From Caballeronia sp. SL2Y3 (GTDB lineage: Bacteria > Pseudomonadota > Gammaproteobacteria > Burkholderiales > Burkholderiaceae): a DNA stretch of 64,000 nt. Made by a program: the position numbers and the translations under genes. The notes under the pieces are model-generated. The model saw only the letters and a program-made list of their open reading frames with translations, made no database searches and had not been told where the DNA came from. The DNA is taken from assembly GCF_022879575.1 (NCBI RefSeq), contig NZ_CP084262.1, forward strand, positions 248,001 through 312,000, read 5' to 3'. Positions 20,366 through 28,449 of the stretch are shown in pieces; within the stretch, counting starts at the first letter, position 1; every line of letters begins with the position of its first letter.

Positions 20366-20907
20366 GCGAACGAATCCTTGTGAGTCGGAGCGGGGCGAGC
20401 CTTGGGCGTCTGCTCCCCGAACATGGCGCCGATCGACTGCCGGGCGCGCGAAAGGCGGCTCATCACCGTGCCGATGGGAATCTCCAGCGTGTCCGCGGCC
20501 TGCTGATAAGAGAAACCTTCGACCGCGACGAGCAGCATGACGACACGTTGCGCTTCAGGCAGGCGCTCGATCGCGTCGACGATCTGCCCGTGCATCAACT
20601 GCGTTTCCGGGCTTCTGTCGACCGGGTCGGGCAGATTTTCGAGGAAATCGTCGTCCCACTCGAAGCTCGCCCGCTTGCGGACGCTGCGCGCGCGCAGTTC
20701 GTTGATCCACGTCGAATGGATGATGGCATACATCCAGCTCAGGGGCGCGGTGTCGGGTTGAAGCTGATGTGCGCGTTCGAGCCCGCGCACGCACGCGCGC
20801 TGCACGAGATCTTCGGCATCGTGCTGGTCGCCCGAAAGACGAAGCGCGAATGCCCATAGGCGCGGCAGCATGTCAGGAAGCATGCCGGGCAGGTCTGCAC
20901 CGCTCAT
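20362..20907 (-). CDS. ECF-family RNA polymerase sigma factor
   Basis: A 181-residue ECF sigma factor. Region 2 (LRLSGDQHDAEDLVQRACVRGLE) and region 4 (LPEAQRVVMLLVAVEGFSY, then a helix-turn-helix ending GTVMSRLSRAR) are intact. The ATG at 20907 follows a GGAGAG ribosome site; longer in-frame starts lack one. It is co-transcribed with its anti-sigma, and a GGAATAA-type promoter lies about 120-150 bases upstream, consistent with autoregulation. A catalase-related peroxidase gene lies upstream on the same strand, a recurrent neighbourhood for some ECF groups (recall, not tested). Confidence 0.92.
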   Translation of the reverse strand: MSGADLPGMLPDMLPRLWAFALRLSGDQHDAEDLVQRACVRGLERAHQLQPDTAPLSWMYAIIHSTWINELRARSVRKRASFEWDDDFLENLPDPVDRSPETQLMHGQIVDAIERLPEAQRVVMLLVAVEGFSYQQAADTLEIPIGTVMSRLSRARQSIGAMFGEQTPKARPAPTHKDSFA

Positions 20908-21026
20908 TGAACGTATCTCTCCATGATCCCCGGGCGGATCCATGCCGCGCGTGCTGTCGCGATCGTGGTCGATCGTCTCCTTGCCGGCACCGGCGCGAGG
21001 TACGAACCGCAAAGTTTAACTTGGGA

Positions 21027-21055
21027 TGAAACACGCGGCGCGAAGGCTTTATTCC
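21027..21055 (-). promoter_or_regulatory. ECF-type promoter P1 (sigma/anti-sigma operon)
   Basis: On the - strand TGGAATAAA (GGAATAA is the complement of 21049-21055) shares its flank CGCGTGGAATAAA with P2. At the same 15-base spacing the -10 region reads TGTTTCA, less like GTTGTGT than P2 and P3 are to each other. It lies between the peroxidase stop and the sigma start. Confidence 0.65.
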
Positions 21056-21073
21056 ACGCGTTCTCTCATTTCT

Positions 21074-22141
21074 TCAACGCACGTTCGCACGGGCCTCCTC
21101 GGCCGTGCGGCGCCTGAACGACTCGGCGTAGGCCGCGGCGCGTGCGGCGAGCAACGGGTCGCCGGAGGGAGCGATGCCTCGGGGCAGCACGGTCGGATCG
21201 AAATTGACGTCGCGGCATGCGCCGTCGATCTGGGACTCGGCGGACGTGATGACGAGCGTCCCCGCGTCGATTCGATGCGCTTCGCGTTCGGCAGGCCAAG
21301 CGCGCGTCGCATCGTCGACAGGATCGCCCGGGCCGGCCGGCGTCAGCATCAAGCGCCACTTGACGGGATGCTCGCGCAGCCGCGTGCGCAGGTCGTGCGC
21401 GAGAAAGTCCGGATCGCGCGTTGAATTCCGGCTGGCGTCGAAGGGTGCGTAGGGCGTTTCCGGCGTCACGCTCCAGCGCACGAACCGAGTGGCATCGTCC
21501 GAACCGGTGAAACGGAACGCGTTGATGCTGTAATAGTTCGCGTTGTAGAAGGCCGACGACGGCGCATGCGCGGCAAGCCAGTCGCGCAACGCGTTGGTTT
21601 CCGGGTGCCGTGCGAAGAACGCGTTCAGCCTGGCGGGATCCGCGCGGCCTGTGCGCGGGTCGGGCCGCATGGCTTCCTGCTGCTCGAACACGGCTTGCGG
21701 CGTGCGAACGGCGAAGACCGGCGCGGAGTTCATGCCGGTACGCCATTCTTCTCCATTGCGCATCATGAAGCGCAGCGCGAAGCTGCGCACGGTGGTGGCC
21801 GCGTCGTTTTCCGCGGGATTGCCGCCCGGCGCGGAGAAGCGCCCCGTGACCGGCGTGCGGCCCGGTTGAAAGACCTCGGCACGCGAGAGCGCCGCGCCGT
21901 TGCCGTTGCTGTCGAAGTAGCCGCTTACACAGATTCCCTTGGCATGATTGCGACGGAACCCGAGGTGCCTGCCGCTCGAGTGCTCGAATGCGTCGATCAG
22001 GCGTGCGGGCGAAAGCGCCGGTGCCGTACCGGGCCAGGCAATCCACCCGGCGACCCACGCGAACGATACGACGACCACGGTGAGCGCTGACGCGATGAAG
22101 GCGCAACCGATGACGAATCGCGCAGGCGGAATTCGGGGCAT
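21074..22141 (-). CDS. Membrane-anchored catalase-related peroxidase (SrpA-like)
   Basis: A 355-residue small catalase-family peroxidase. The N-terminus has a membrane anchor/signal helix (FVIGCAFIASALTVVVVSFA). The catalase core follows: RRNHAKGICVSGYFDSNGNG, then FALRFMMRNGEEWRTGMN, and FYNANYYSINAFRF near the middle. It lacks the long C-terminal portion of full catalases, as is normal for the SrpA type. It probably detoxifies peroxide or organic peroxides with a heme cofactor on the periplasmic side. The start at 22141 was chosen at the helix; a long open frame upstream has no similarity. No GGAATAA-type box lies just upstream, so sigma control is not evident for this gene. Confidence 0.85.
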   Translation of the reverse strand: MPRIPPARFVIGCAFIASALTVVVVSFAWVAGWIAWPGTAPALSPARLIDAFEHSSGRHLGFRRNHAKGICVSGYFDSNGNGAALSRAEVFQPGRTPVTGRFSAPGGNPAENDAATTVRSFALRFMMRNGEEWRTGMNSAPVFAVRTPQAVFEQQEAMRPDPRTGRADPARLNAFFARHPETNALRDWLAAHAPSSAFYNANYYSINAFRFTGSDDATRFVRWSVTPETPYAPFDASRNSTRDPDFLAHDLRTRLREHPVKWRLMLTPAGPGDPVDDATRAWPAEREAHRIDAGTLVITSAESQIDGACRDVNFDPTVLPRGIAPSGDPLLAARAAAYAESFRRRTAEEARANVR

Positions 22142-22281
22142 AACGCAGAGCGGACTACGCGACTGATCAGAGCGAAAGGCTGTCGAGTATAGAGTAGCCC
22201 GTCCGAACGCGCAGTCTGCGCGCGCTGCGCCTGGACTTCGTCTTGCAGCGACATGAGGCCCGCCTACGCGAAGCTCGCTGC

Positions 22282-22404
22282 TTACGCGAGGCGCTCGACT
22301 TGCCGCACGCTCAAGTCCAGCCGCTCGGCGGCACGTCCGGGTTTGAGCCGCACCTCGGCGACGGCCTGAATCACCTTGAGTCGGTCCAGTTCGCGCATCG
22401 ACAT
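22282..22404 (-). pseudogene. IS transposase N-terminal stub (ISNCY-type)
   Basis: The - strand encodes 40 residues beginning MSMRELDRLKVIQAVAEVRL and continuing KPGRAAERLDLSVRQVERLA before a stop. This is the N-terminal helix-turn-helix of a transposase type common in Burkholderiales, and the rest is gone. The IS end lies just upstream at about 22480-22525. Confidence 0.7.
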
Positions 22405-22487
22405 CGTGATCGTCCCAGTCGAGTTCACGGTCCGCGCTCCAGAAACGCTTGTCTGGCCACGAACCTACGGCAAAATGCGACATTTCT

Positions 22488-22525
22488 ACTTAGCAGAAAC
22501 ACGACATTTGAACTTGGGACCTACA
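22488..22525. repeat. Probable IS end with CGACATTT direct repeats
   Basis: CGACATTTctACTT (22488) and CGACATTTgaACTT (22502) are imperfect direct repeats 14 bp apart. They lie just upstream of the transposase stub and end near CCTACA, an arrangement typical of the termini of this IS type. No matching opposite end was found. Confidence 0.5.
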
Positions 22526-22821
22526 GTCCGAGCGACGCTAATTTGCATTATGTAAAGCCGAAGTTAGAAACGTAAAGGGCGCGCGCTGTCTCAGTCCATG
22601 ATCGGCCATGAGCCTCCGGTCGTGGCCGATAGTCAGTTCGATCAGCCAAGGTCCCGTTTTAGCTCGCTCAATGGCGCGTCCTAATCGCTCAAGTTACGCT
22701 TCCCGCGCGAGGCGTGCTTCCTCAACCGCGACAATCGCCAGGCCAGCAGGCCGCCCCGCTACACCGATACCGATACCGAGACCGATGGAGCCGCGCAATC
22801 GCCGCGAGGTCCATTGAAGAA
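22526..22821. other. Non-coding, scarred stretch
   Basis: No gene is recognised between the IS end and the small open frame at 22822. Short frames here lack ribosome sites and family resemblance. A short CCGATAC repeat (ACCGATACCGATACCGAG near 22762-22780) is the only structure seen. Confidence 0.5.
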
Positions 22822-23025
22822 ATGGTCTTCGGCTACAGGGACATGATGGTCACGCCGGCGGCGGTCCGGCACGGGGACGCGTCTGCCGCGACGGCGCGAA
22901 TGCAAGATTTGAACGGGATAGAGCGTTCGGTGCGCCTGGCCGGCGAGTTACCGAACGTGGAAGAAGCGATCCGTTATGCGATTGCGGCCGGCTTCGAATA
23001 CATCGATTACGAGCAAAGCTGCTGA
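22822..23025 (+). CDS. Hypothetical small protein (67 residues), doubtful
   Basis: An ATG at 22822 opens a 67-codon frame (MVFGYRDMMVTPAAVRHGD...) ending EYIDYEQSC. A weak GAAGA ribosome-like sequence precedes it. I recognise no family. It lies in a stretch of IS debris, so it may be a chance frame or a gene remnant. It converges with phoX. Confidence 0.25.
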   Translation: MVFGYRDMMVTPAAVRHGDASAATARMQDLNGIERSVRLAGELPNVEEAIRYAIAAGFEYIDYEQSC

Positions 23026-23032
23026 ATTCTGC

Positions 23033-23060
23033 GAGGCGCGTCGCGTCCGCGACGCACCTC
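23033..23060. terminator. Strong hairpin between convergent genes
   Basis: GAGGCGCGTCGCG (23033-23045) pairs with CGCGACGCACCTC (23048-23060) with one mismatch and a minimal loop. It sits 43 bases past the phoX stop. No T-run follows on either strand, so it may stabilise the 3' end rather than act as a classical intrinsic terminator. Confidence 0.45.
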
Positions 23061-23102
23061 GAAGCTACGCATTGAGGGAAGCGTTGCGCTTCTCCTGGCC
23101 CG

Positions 23103-25082
23103 TCAACTCAGCTTGACCGAGGTTGCATCGGCGGTCAGATAGCCCACCGCCGCGCCGTAGCGATCCTTGTAGTTCGCGCGGATCAGCGGATCGAGCGTCG
23201 CCTGCACCTTTGAATGCAGCGGCGTTTCCCAGTCGCCCGCATGCTGGAAGTTGCTCATGATGTAGGTCCAGCCGTTGATCTCGTCGACCGCGTGCAGGCC
23301 CGTCGATTCCGCGCCCGACGGCGCCGACAGAATGCGCGACAGCGACTTCGTATCGACGTTGTAGGCCCACAGGAAGTTGTTGACGTGCCGGCCGCTGTCT
23401 TCCCCGATGAACAGCGTGCGCAGCTTCTCGGAGAACTTGAGGTTATCCGGATTCGCGATGCGCTCGGGGTTGCCGATGTTGCCGAGCGCATCAGCGGAAA
23501 TGTCTTCGCCGACGAGCGCGGCGGGCGCGGCCATGTCGACCGGAACCCATTCGCTGTTGATCGCCGCGCCGGTCAGATCCTTCTGTCCGCCCTTCAGATT
23601 GAACGCGTACACCGCGCCCGAGTTGATGGTCTTGTCGACGGCGAATTCGGCCGCGTGCGCGTCGCCTTTGACCATCGACTTGACGATCTGCGACATCGCC
23701 GAGTAGACGATCTTGTCCTTCGCGTTGACCGTCGTGCCCTCGAGCTTCGTGAAGCACATGCTCGCACCGCGCAATGCCGCGTAGCGATGCGTCTCCAGAA
23801 ACGCGGCCGCCTTCTCCATGCCCGGCTTGATGCGAATCCAGTTGAACGCGCCGTTGTAGTTGATGCGCGTATAGCTCGCATCGAGCGTCGCGCCGATGGT
23901 CGCATCGCTCACGACATCCATGATGTCGGAGAGCGTCAGCGTATTGGCGAGGTTCTCGATTTCATCGCTCGTCGCGTGGCCGAGGCTCATCCACGTCAAA
24001 TTGGCCGAGCCCGCGCCCGCCGATGACGTCATCGCGCACTTCGCGACGTAAAGCGTGCCCGCGGAAAGATCCGCTTCCTTGTCCGCGACGAACATGAAGA
24101 CGCCGCCGTTGGTCGCGTCGTCGCCCATCATGACGGTGCGCTTGTCGGGCATCACTTGAATCAGCTCGTGCGAGATGCGGCCGAGGCAATAGTGCTTCTT
24201 GATCGTGCCGGTGCCGTCCGGGTTGACGGTGACTTCGGGCACATGACCGTAGTGATACGGACGCGCCTTCGCCTGATCGCCGTAAAGGTTCTGGCTATAC
24301 GCGAGGAACTGCGCGTCCTTCGAGCCGAGCGCCGCATCCGGCTCGTACTCTTCGCTCGACAAATGCGTGTTCCACGGCGAGAGGCTCGCGCCGCACGTGA
24401 TCCACAGACCGTTCGCCTTCGACGTATCGACGTTCGCGTAGCTCACGAGCGTCAGCTTGCCAGTGGCCGGATCCTGATCGAGCGTCAGCACCGCGATCGG
24501 CGACGGCAGGCGGCCGTACATGCTCGCGGCATTCTGGTCGCGCGTCGTGTATTCGAACTGCACGACGGCGAACACGGCGTTGCCCTTCACGCCCTTGACG
24601 GTCGTCTTGTCGAGTTTGATGAGCGACGTGCCGTCCGGGCAGTCCGAGAAAAACTGGCGCTCCTTGCCCGCCACTGACTTGTCGATGATCGGCTGATTGT
24701 CGATGTCGAAATAGCCGCCCGCGACGATGGTGCCGCCGGCCGTGTTCGGCACCACATCGCCCGTCACGAAGAACGGCTGATACGCGAGCTTGTACGCGCG
24801 ATTGCTGCCGTCGCTGAAGTTCACGGTCATGGTCGAGCCGACGGTGGTCTTCGCCATCGCCGCGGGATCGGCGAGTGTCGGCGCGGCCATGCTGCTGAAC
24901 GTCGCCGTGGTGAACGCAGCCGTCGACGCGGGCGCGGACGCGTTCGTCGCCGCGTTGCTGTCGCTGCCGCCGCATGCGGTGGCGAGCAGCGAAGCGGCGG
25001 TCGCGCCGCCGAGCGGCAGCATCGGTGCGCCGGCGAGAATCTTGAGAGCTTTGCGGCGGGAGAGGTCGAGCGGCAGCGCCAT
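23103..25082 (-). CDS. phoX: PhoX-type alkaline phosphatase (DUF839), Tat-exported
   Basis: A 659-residue PhoX/DUF839-family protein. The N-terminus carries a twin-arginine motif (SRRKALKIL, R9-R10) and a lipobox-like LLATAC with cysteine at 37, so it is Tat-exported and may be lipid-anchored. PhoX enzymes are Ca/Fe-dependent monoesterases that free phosphate from organic phosphates in the periplasm. Family-like regions include GLWITCGASLSPWNTHLSSEE, read in two blocks, and LFIGEDSGRHVNNFLWAYNV near the C-terminus. A Pho-box-like element lies 107-124 bases upstream of the start, fitting phosphate-starvation control. Some DUF839 proteins have no proven phosphatase activity, so the name is family-level. 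Confidence 0.85.
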   Translation of the reverse strand: MALPLDLSRRKALKILAGAPMLPLGGATAASLLATACGGSDSNAATNASAPASTAAFTTATFSSMAAPTLADPAAMAKTTVGSTMTVNFSDGSNRAYKLAYQPFFVTGDVVPNTAGGTIVAGGYFDIDNQPIIDKSVAGKERQFFSDCPDGTSLIKLDKTTVKGVKGNAVFAVVQFEYTTRDQNAASMYGRLPSPIAVLTLDQDPATGKLTLVSYANVDTSKANGLWITCGASLSPWNTHLSSEEYEPDAALGSKDAQFLAYSQNLYGDQAKARPYHYGHVPEVTVNPDGTGTIKKHYCLGRISHELIQVMPDKRTVMMGDDATNGGVFMFVADKEADLSAGTLYVAKCAMTSSAGAGSANLTWMSLGHATSDEIENLANTLTLSDIMDVVSDATIGATLDASYTRINYNGAFNWIRIKPGMEKAAAFLETHRYAALRGASMCFTKLEGTTVNAKDKIVYSAMSQIVKSMVKGDAHAAEFAVDKTINSGAVYAFNLKGGQKDLTGAAINSEWVPVDMAAPAALVGEDISADALGNIGNPERIANPDNLKFSEKLRTLFIGEDSGRHVNNFLWAYNVDTKSLSRILSAPSGAESTGLHAVDEINGWTYIMSNFQHAGDWETPLHSKVQATLDPLIRANYKDRYGAAVGYLTADATSVKLS

Positions 25083-25188
25083 GTGTGGTTCGAGTCCTTG
25101 ATCGTGGGTTTGTACCGGCGATGAATGTCCGTGCTTCGGGCCGTTGCAGCCCGACGTGCCGGTTGACGCGCTACTTTAGGAAAGAAAT

Positions 25189-25206
25189 GTGAAATCTTCT
25201 TGACAG
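25189..25206 (-). promoter_or_regulatory. Pho-box-like PhoB site upstream of phoX
   Basis: On the - strand the sequence reads CTGTCAA-GAAG-ATTTCAC: two 7-base half-sites separated by 4 bases, with the first half-site close to the PhoB consensus CTGTCAT. It points toward the phoX start. Confidence 0.55.
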
Positions 25207-25285
25207 GACGCTGTAATTTCTCGATCCCTTGAGGCTTTTTCTTACGCTTGCGCTCATCATCACCGACTTGAGAGACCCGAGTGCA

Positions 25286-25411
25286 ATGAGAAAACATGTT
25301 GCACTTTATGGTCTGCTTTTGGCCTTCATCTCGGCTGTACCGGCGCTGCCCGCAGCAGCCGCCGACCTCTCTCCCATCTCCGATTTCGGAGCCGGCGAGC
25401 CGGGCCCCTGA
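25286..25411 (+). CDS. Possible small exported peptide (41 residues)
   Basis: An ATG at 25286 opens a 41-codon frame with a clear Sec signal-like segment: MRKH, then the hydrophobic core ALYGLLLAFISAVPALPAA, and an AAA-type cleavage site. Only ~16 residues (DLSPISDFGAGEPGP) remain after cleavage. It is divergent from phoX. The ribosome site is weak (GAGTGCA). No family is recognised, and it could be a chance frame or the start of a lost gene. Confidence 0.35.
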   Translation: MRKHVALYGLLLAFISAVPALPAAAADLSPISDFGAGEPGP

Positions 25412-25479
25412 TCAGCGCCGCAGAAAGCGCCCTGCGATCGCTGACTTAGGCGCCCGCCGGCCGTAGTACGCAATGAGAC

Positions 25480-25605
25480 TGTCACCACTCGCAGAACGGC
25501 AGGATGCGGGAAAGCGGTGTGCGGGTGACACTGTTGCTTCCGCTTCGAGCGCAATGAAAGTGTCAATTCGCCTGAGGCCGTATTGAATCTGTCACTTCGC
25601 ATCGT
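25480..25605. repeat. Scattered TGTCA repeats, possible IS-end remnant
   Basis: CTGTCACC (~25482), GGTGACACTG (~25526), AGTGTCAATT (~25560) and TCTGTCACTT (~25590) alternate in orientation through an otherwise empty gap of 256 bases. Multiple short terminal repeats of this kind occur at ends of some IS families. No transposase remains beside them. Confidence 0.3.
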
Positions 25606-25667
25606 GAAACCTCAATTCGTCTCTATCGCAATGTCGACACACGAACCTCTCAGCGTTACCTGTTCAT

Positions 25668-26095
25668 TCACGCGTATCGCCACTCGAAGCTTTCCGCCGT
25701 CCGCGTGACGGTTCCGGCCGACGTCTCGGCGAAATGCGCGGCGAATATCGTCGCGCCCGTACCGGCTGCATGGGCGGGCAGACGCGCTCGCGACGCACGC
25801 GCCCGCTGCTGGTCGAGACAGAACATCGAACTCAATTCCGGTCGATGCACCTGCACGGCGCTGTGCATCACGTCGCCGGAAAAGAGCGCCGTTTCGCCGC
25901 GCGAGCGAATCTCAATCGCCATGTGCCCGATGCTGTGCCCAAAGGTCGGCATGAAGCGAATGCCGTCGAGAATCTCTTCGCCCTCGTCCGGTACGACGCG
26001 CGCCTGACCCGATTCGATCACCGGCAGCACGCTGTCTTCGAACACAATACGACGCGATTCGCCCTCCGGCATGAAAAAGTACTCGCGCTCTCGAC
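25668..26095 (-). pseudogene. MBL-fold metallo-hydrolase, C-terminal fragment
   Basis: About 140 residues of the C-terminal half of a metallo-beta-lactamase-fold hydrolase: EYFFMPEGESRRIVFEDSVL, then FGHSIGHMAIEI with a metal-binding histidine motif, LFSGDVMHS with the metal aspartate, and IFAAHFAETSAGTV with the final histidine. The N-terminal HxHxDH metal-site half is missing. At ~26090 the sequence joins a LysR N-terminal fragment in another frame, so the gene is broken and presumably inactive. Confidence 0.75.
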
Positions 26096-26331
26096 ATGGC
26101 GGCATCGACGCGGTCGAGAATCTCGCGCGCCTCGGACAAATAGGCCTCGCCAGCGGGCGTCAGTTTCAGGCCGCGCGGCGTTCGTTCGAACAGCGTTGCG
26201 CCGATGGCGTCTTCGAGATCCTGAATCTGCCGGGATATCGCCGGTTGCGTGACGTGCAGGTGGTCGGATGCCGCGCGCACGCTGCGCAACTCGGCGACAG
26301 CGATGAAATAGCGAAGATGCCGAAGCTCCAT
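26083..26331 (-). pseudogene. LysR regulator, N-terminal fragment
   Basis: An intact start (MELRHLRYFIAVAELRSVRA) and winged helix-turn-helix with HVTQPAISRQIQDLEDAIG and LFERTPRGLKLTPAGE, reaching about residue 83 (AMSRAR). There the LysR sequence ends and MBL-fold coding begins in a different frame. The whole effector-binding domain is missing. Confidence 0.78.
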
Positions 26332-26349
26332 GTTCGTGTCTGCCCGATA

Positions 26350-26485
26350 TCCGCGCCGTGATTCAGCACATCGCTCAGTTCGGCATAGTGGCTGTATCGC
26401 ACGTCCGCGCCGAGCAGCGCGAGTTGCGACACGCGCCAGTCCACGATGCCGATGAGGTCGCGCCGCCAGCCGCCTGCACGGACCC
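26350..26485 (-). pseudogene. NADH:flavin oxidoreductase internal fragment
   Basis: About 40 residues on the - strand (GGWRRDLIGIVDWRVSQLAL, then LGADVRYSHYAELSDVL) resemble the start of the pyridine-nucleotide domain of trimethylamine-dehydrogenase/dienoyl-CoA-reductase-type flavoenzymes. It is flanked on both sides by LysR pieces. The call rests on recall of the family pattern and a short match. Confidence 0.45.
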
Positions 26486-26980
26486 GGCTCCGAAAGCGAT
26501 CCGTCGTGCCTCTGTCCCGAGATTATCGTTCCAGTTTGCAGTCCCAAGTATCTCGCGGAGTTCGGACCGCTCGATGCACCGATGCGCGCCGAAGCTCACG
26601 CCTACATTCATCTCGATGTGACCACGCACTCATGGGCGGATTTTCATCGCGCGACGGGGCTTTCCGACAAGGGCATCGGCGAGGCGGTGCATCACACGGA
26701 CCCCGGTCTCGCCGTGCAATGCCCGATGCTCGGACAAGGCGTCGTGCTCGGCTGGCTGCTCGCCATCGCGGCGCCGCTCAACGAAGGCAAGATCATTCCC
26801 GCATGGGACCGGTATATCGAAACGGGCTGCCACTACGTGCTGGAATATCGTTCGTCGAATCCATCGGATGCCATGCGGCAGGTCGCGTGCTGGCTCATCG
26901 AGAAGATAAAAGAGGAAGTGGAGCGCGCGCGAAGCGTGCTCTCGGCGATGAACGCCGTATCGAAGAACATGAAGTCGTAA
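26460..26980 (+). pseudogene. LysR regulator, C-terminal (effector-domain) fragment
   Basis: A frame closed upstream by a stop near 26453 reads RLHGPGSE, then IIVPVCSPKYLAEFGPLDAP and a conserved LysR effector-domain tail (GQGVVLGWLLAIAAPLNEGK), ending NMKS. It matches the last ~170 residues of GcvA-type LysR proteins. The DNA-binding half is missing, and this cannot pair with the N-terminal piece at 26083-26331, which is on the opposite strand. Confidence 0.7.
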
Positions 26981-27124
26981 CGCGCACCCTACGCTCACGA
27001 ATATTCGAACGACGCCGCTAGACCGAAGCGGCTCACGCGCATAGCCTTGCGCGGGCGATCCGACCTCGCTTCTCGAAGTGACCGCACCCGACGTCGACGA
27101 ACTCGTGCTGCCGCTCCAGCGCTG

Positions 27125-27312
27125 GCTCGTGCCGTCGGCGGCCGTGCACTATTCGTCGCGGTCGCGGTATATCAAGCATCCAGTCCTGATTCCGATGCAG
27201 GCCCCTCGACGCGTTCGTCGTATCGGTGATGTCGTGCCTCGGCATGACGTACATGCAGGGCCTCATGCCCAGAACGCCGCGCGCGGCAACGGCGCTATTC
27301 ATCAACGCATAG
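27125..27312 (+). pseudogene. MFS (sugar-efflux type) transporter remnant
   Basis: One frame from 27202 reads LDAFVVSVMSCLGMTYMQGL, then MPRTPRAATALFINA and a stop. This resembles a conserved loop/helix of SET-type sugar-efflux MFS proteins. Upstream pieces (RALFVAVAVYQAS and HPVLIPMQA) lie in the other two frames, implying at least two frameshifts. The rest of the 26981-27454 gap holds no recognisable gene. Confidence 0.4.
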
Positions 27313-27454
27313 CGCTCGGCGCCACGGTGTTATCCATCGATCCGCCCCTCCGCGCTCATTCCGAAGCGTTCGCCAGCCGGCCGAGAGCGCGGCGACAAGC
27401 GGCGCCCTAACGATGGCAATATAGACGCACACGCCGTCGATCCCCTACGCCGAC

Positions 27455-28321
27455 ATGCCCCAGCGCCTGCCACCGCTCAATGCCCTGCGTCTCTTCGAAG
27501 CCGCTGCGCGACATCGCAGTTTCAAGCTCGCCGCCGCCGAGCTCAACGTGACGCCTGGCGCGGTGAGTCACGGCATCGGCGCGCTGGAAGACATGCTCGG
27601 CGTCGAGCTGTTCATCCGCGAGCCGCGCGGACTGTCGCTGAGCGCGGCGGGCGAACATTATCTGCCGTACATCGCCGAAGCATTCTCGCTCGTTGCGATC
27701 GGCACGCAGACGCTGCCCGGCAAACACAAGCGCCGCACGATCGCCGTCACCTGTGCGCCGACGCTTGCCGCGCGCTGGCTCGTCCCGCGCCTCGCGGATT
27801 TCCGTGCGCGCTGGCCCGACATCGATATCACGATAGACACTTCGCGCCGTCAGGCAGGCTTTCCCGTCGATGGCTTCGATTTCGGCCTGCGCCTCTCGCG
27901 TGGTCCCGTGGATGGCGCATCGTGGCAGCGTCTATTCGGCGAGCGGCTAGTGCCCTTGTGCAGTCCGTCATATCGCGCTTCGGTGACGGGCGCGGACGGC
28001 GTGCCCGATCTGGCGCGCGCCGCGCTCATTCATGTCGATACGGCGAGCGAGGACTGGCAGGCGTGGATGGACGGCGCGGGCATCGACGGCCTCGATCTGC
28101 ACGGCGGCCTGCGGTTCGATACCGTTCAACTCGCCTTCGATGCCGCCGCGGCCGGACTCGGCGTAGTCGTCGGCCGTCGTCCGCTCGTCGATCGCGAGCT
28201 GGCGGCGGGCACGCTCGTGCAAGCCTCGGCGACGAGCGTCGAGGCGCAAACCGCTTACTGGCTCTGCGAGACGCCGCAAGCCAGCGCCGCGCGGACACCG
28301 CCGCGTTTCGCGACTGGCTGA
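27455..28321 (+). CDS. LysR-family regulator with probable 3' frameshift
   Basis: A 288-residue GcvA-type LysR regulator. The N-terminal helix-turn-helix (LNALRLFEAAARHRSFKLAA, then LNVTPGAVSHGIGALEDMLG) and effector domain are present. The last residues as read (AARTPPRFATG) do not look like a LysR end. In the +1 frame over the same bases the expected tail appears (TAAFRDWLTEQAAEFVDS, ending at 28365). A single-base indel near 28290 would restore a 302-residue protein. It may be a real mutation or a sequencing error. The downstream MFS gene on the same strand could be its target. Confidence 0.8.
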   Translation: MPQRLPPLNALRLFEAAARHRSFKLAAAELNVTPGAVSHGIGALEDMLGVELFIREPRGLSLSAAGEHYLPYIAEAFSLVAIGTQTLPGKHKRRTIAVTCAPTLAARWLVPRLADFRARWPDIDITIDTSRRQAGFPVDGFDFGLRLSRGPVDGASWQRLFGERLVPLCSPSYRASVTGADGVPDLARAALIHVDTASEDWQAWMDGAGIDGLDLHGGLRFDTVQLAFDAAAAGLGVVVGRRPLVDRELAAGTLVQASATSVEAQTAYWLCETPQASAARTPPRFATG

Positions 28322-28449
28322 CCGAGCAGGCGGCGGAGTTCGTCGATAGCAACGGCGACGGTTGAACTGCGCTCATCTGCCCGCGAAAAGTTTTCGTTTG
28401 TCGGCACGGGCGTTCGTTTGCGACGATGGCCGCAAGGAGGATTTGCGCC

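Noticed and set aside
22142-22281. A fourth GGAATAA promoter before the peroxidase gene
   Set aside because: Searched for TTATTCC on the + strand here; none is present.
21074-22483. A 469-residue version of the peroxidase
   Set aside because: The extra N-terminal ~114 residues precede the membrane anchor, resemble nothing and overlap the IS stub.
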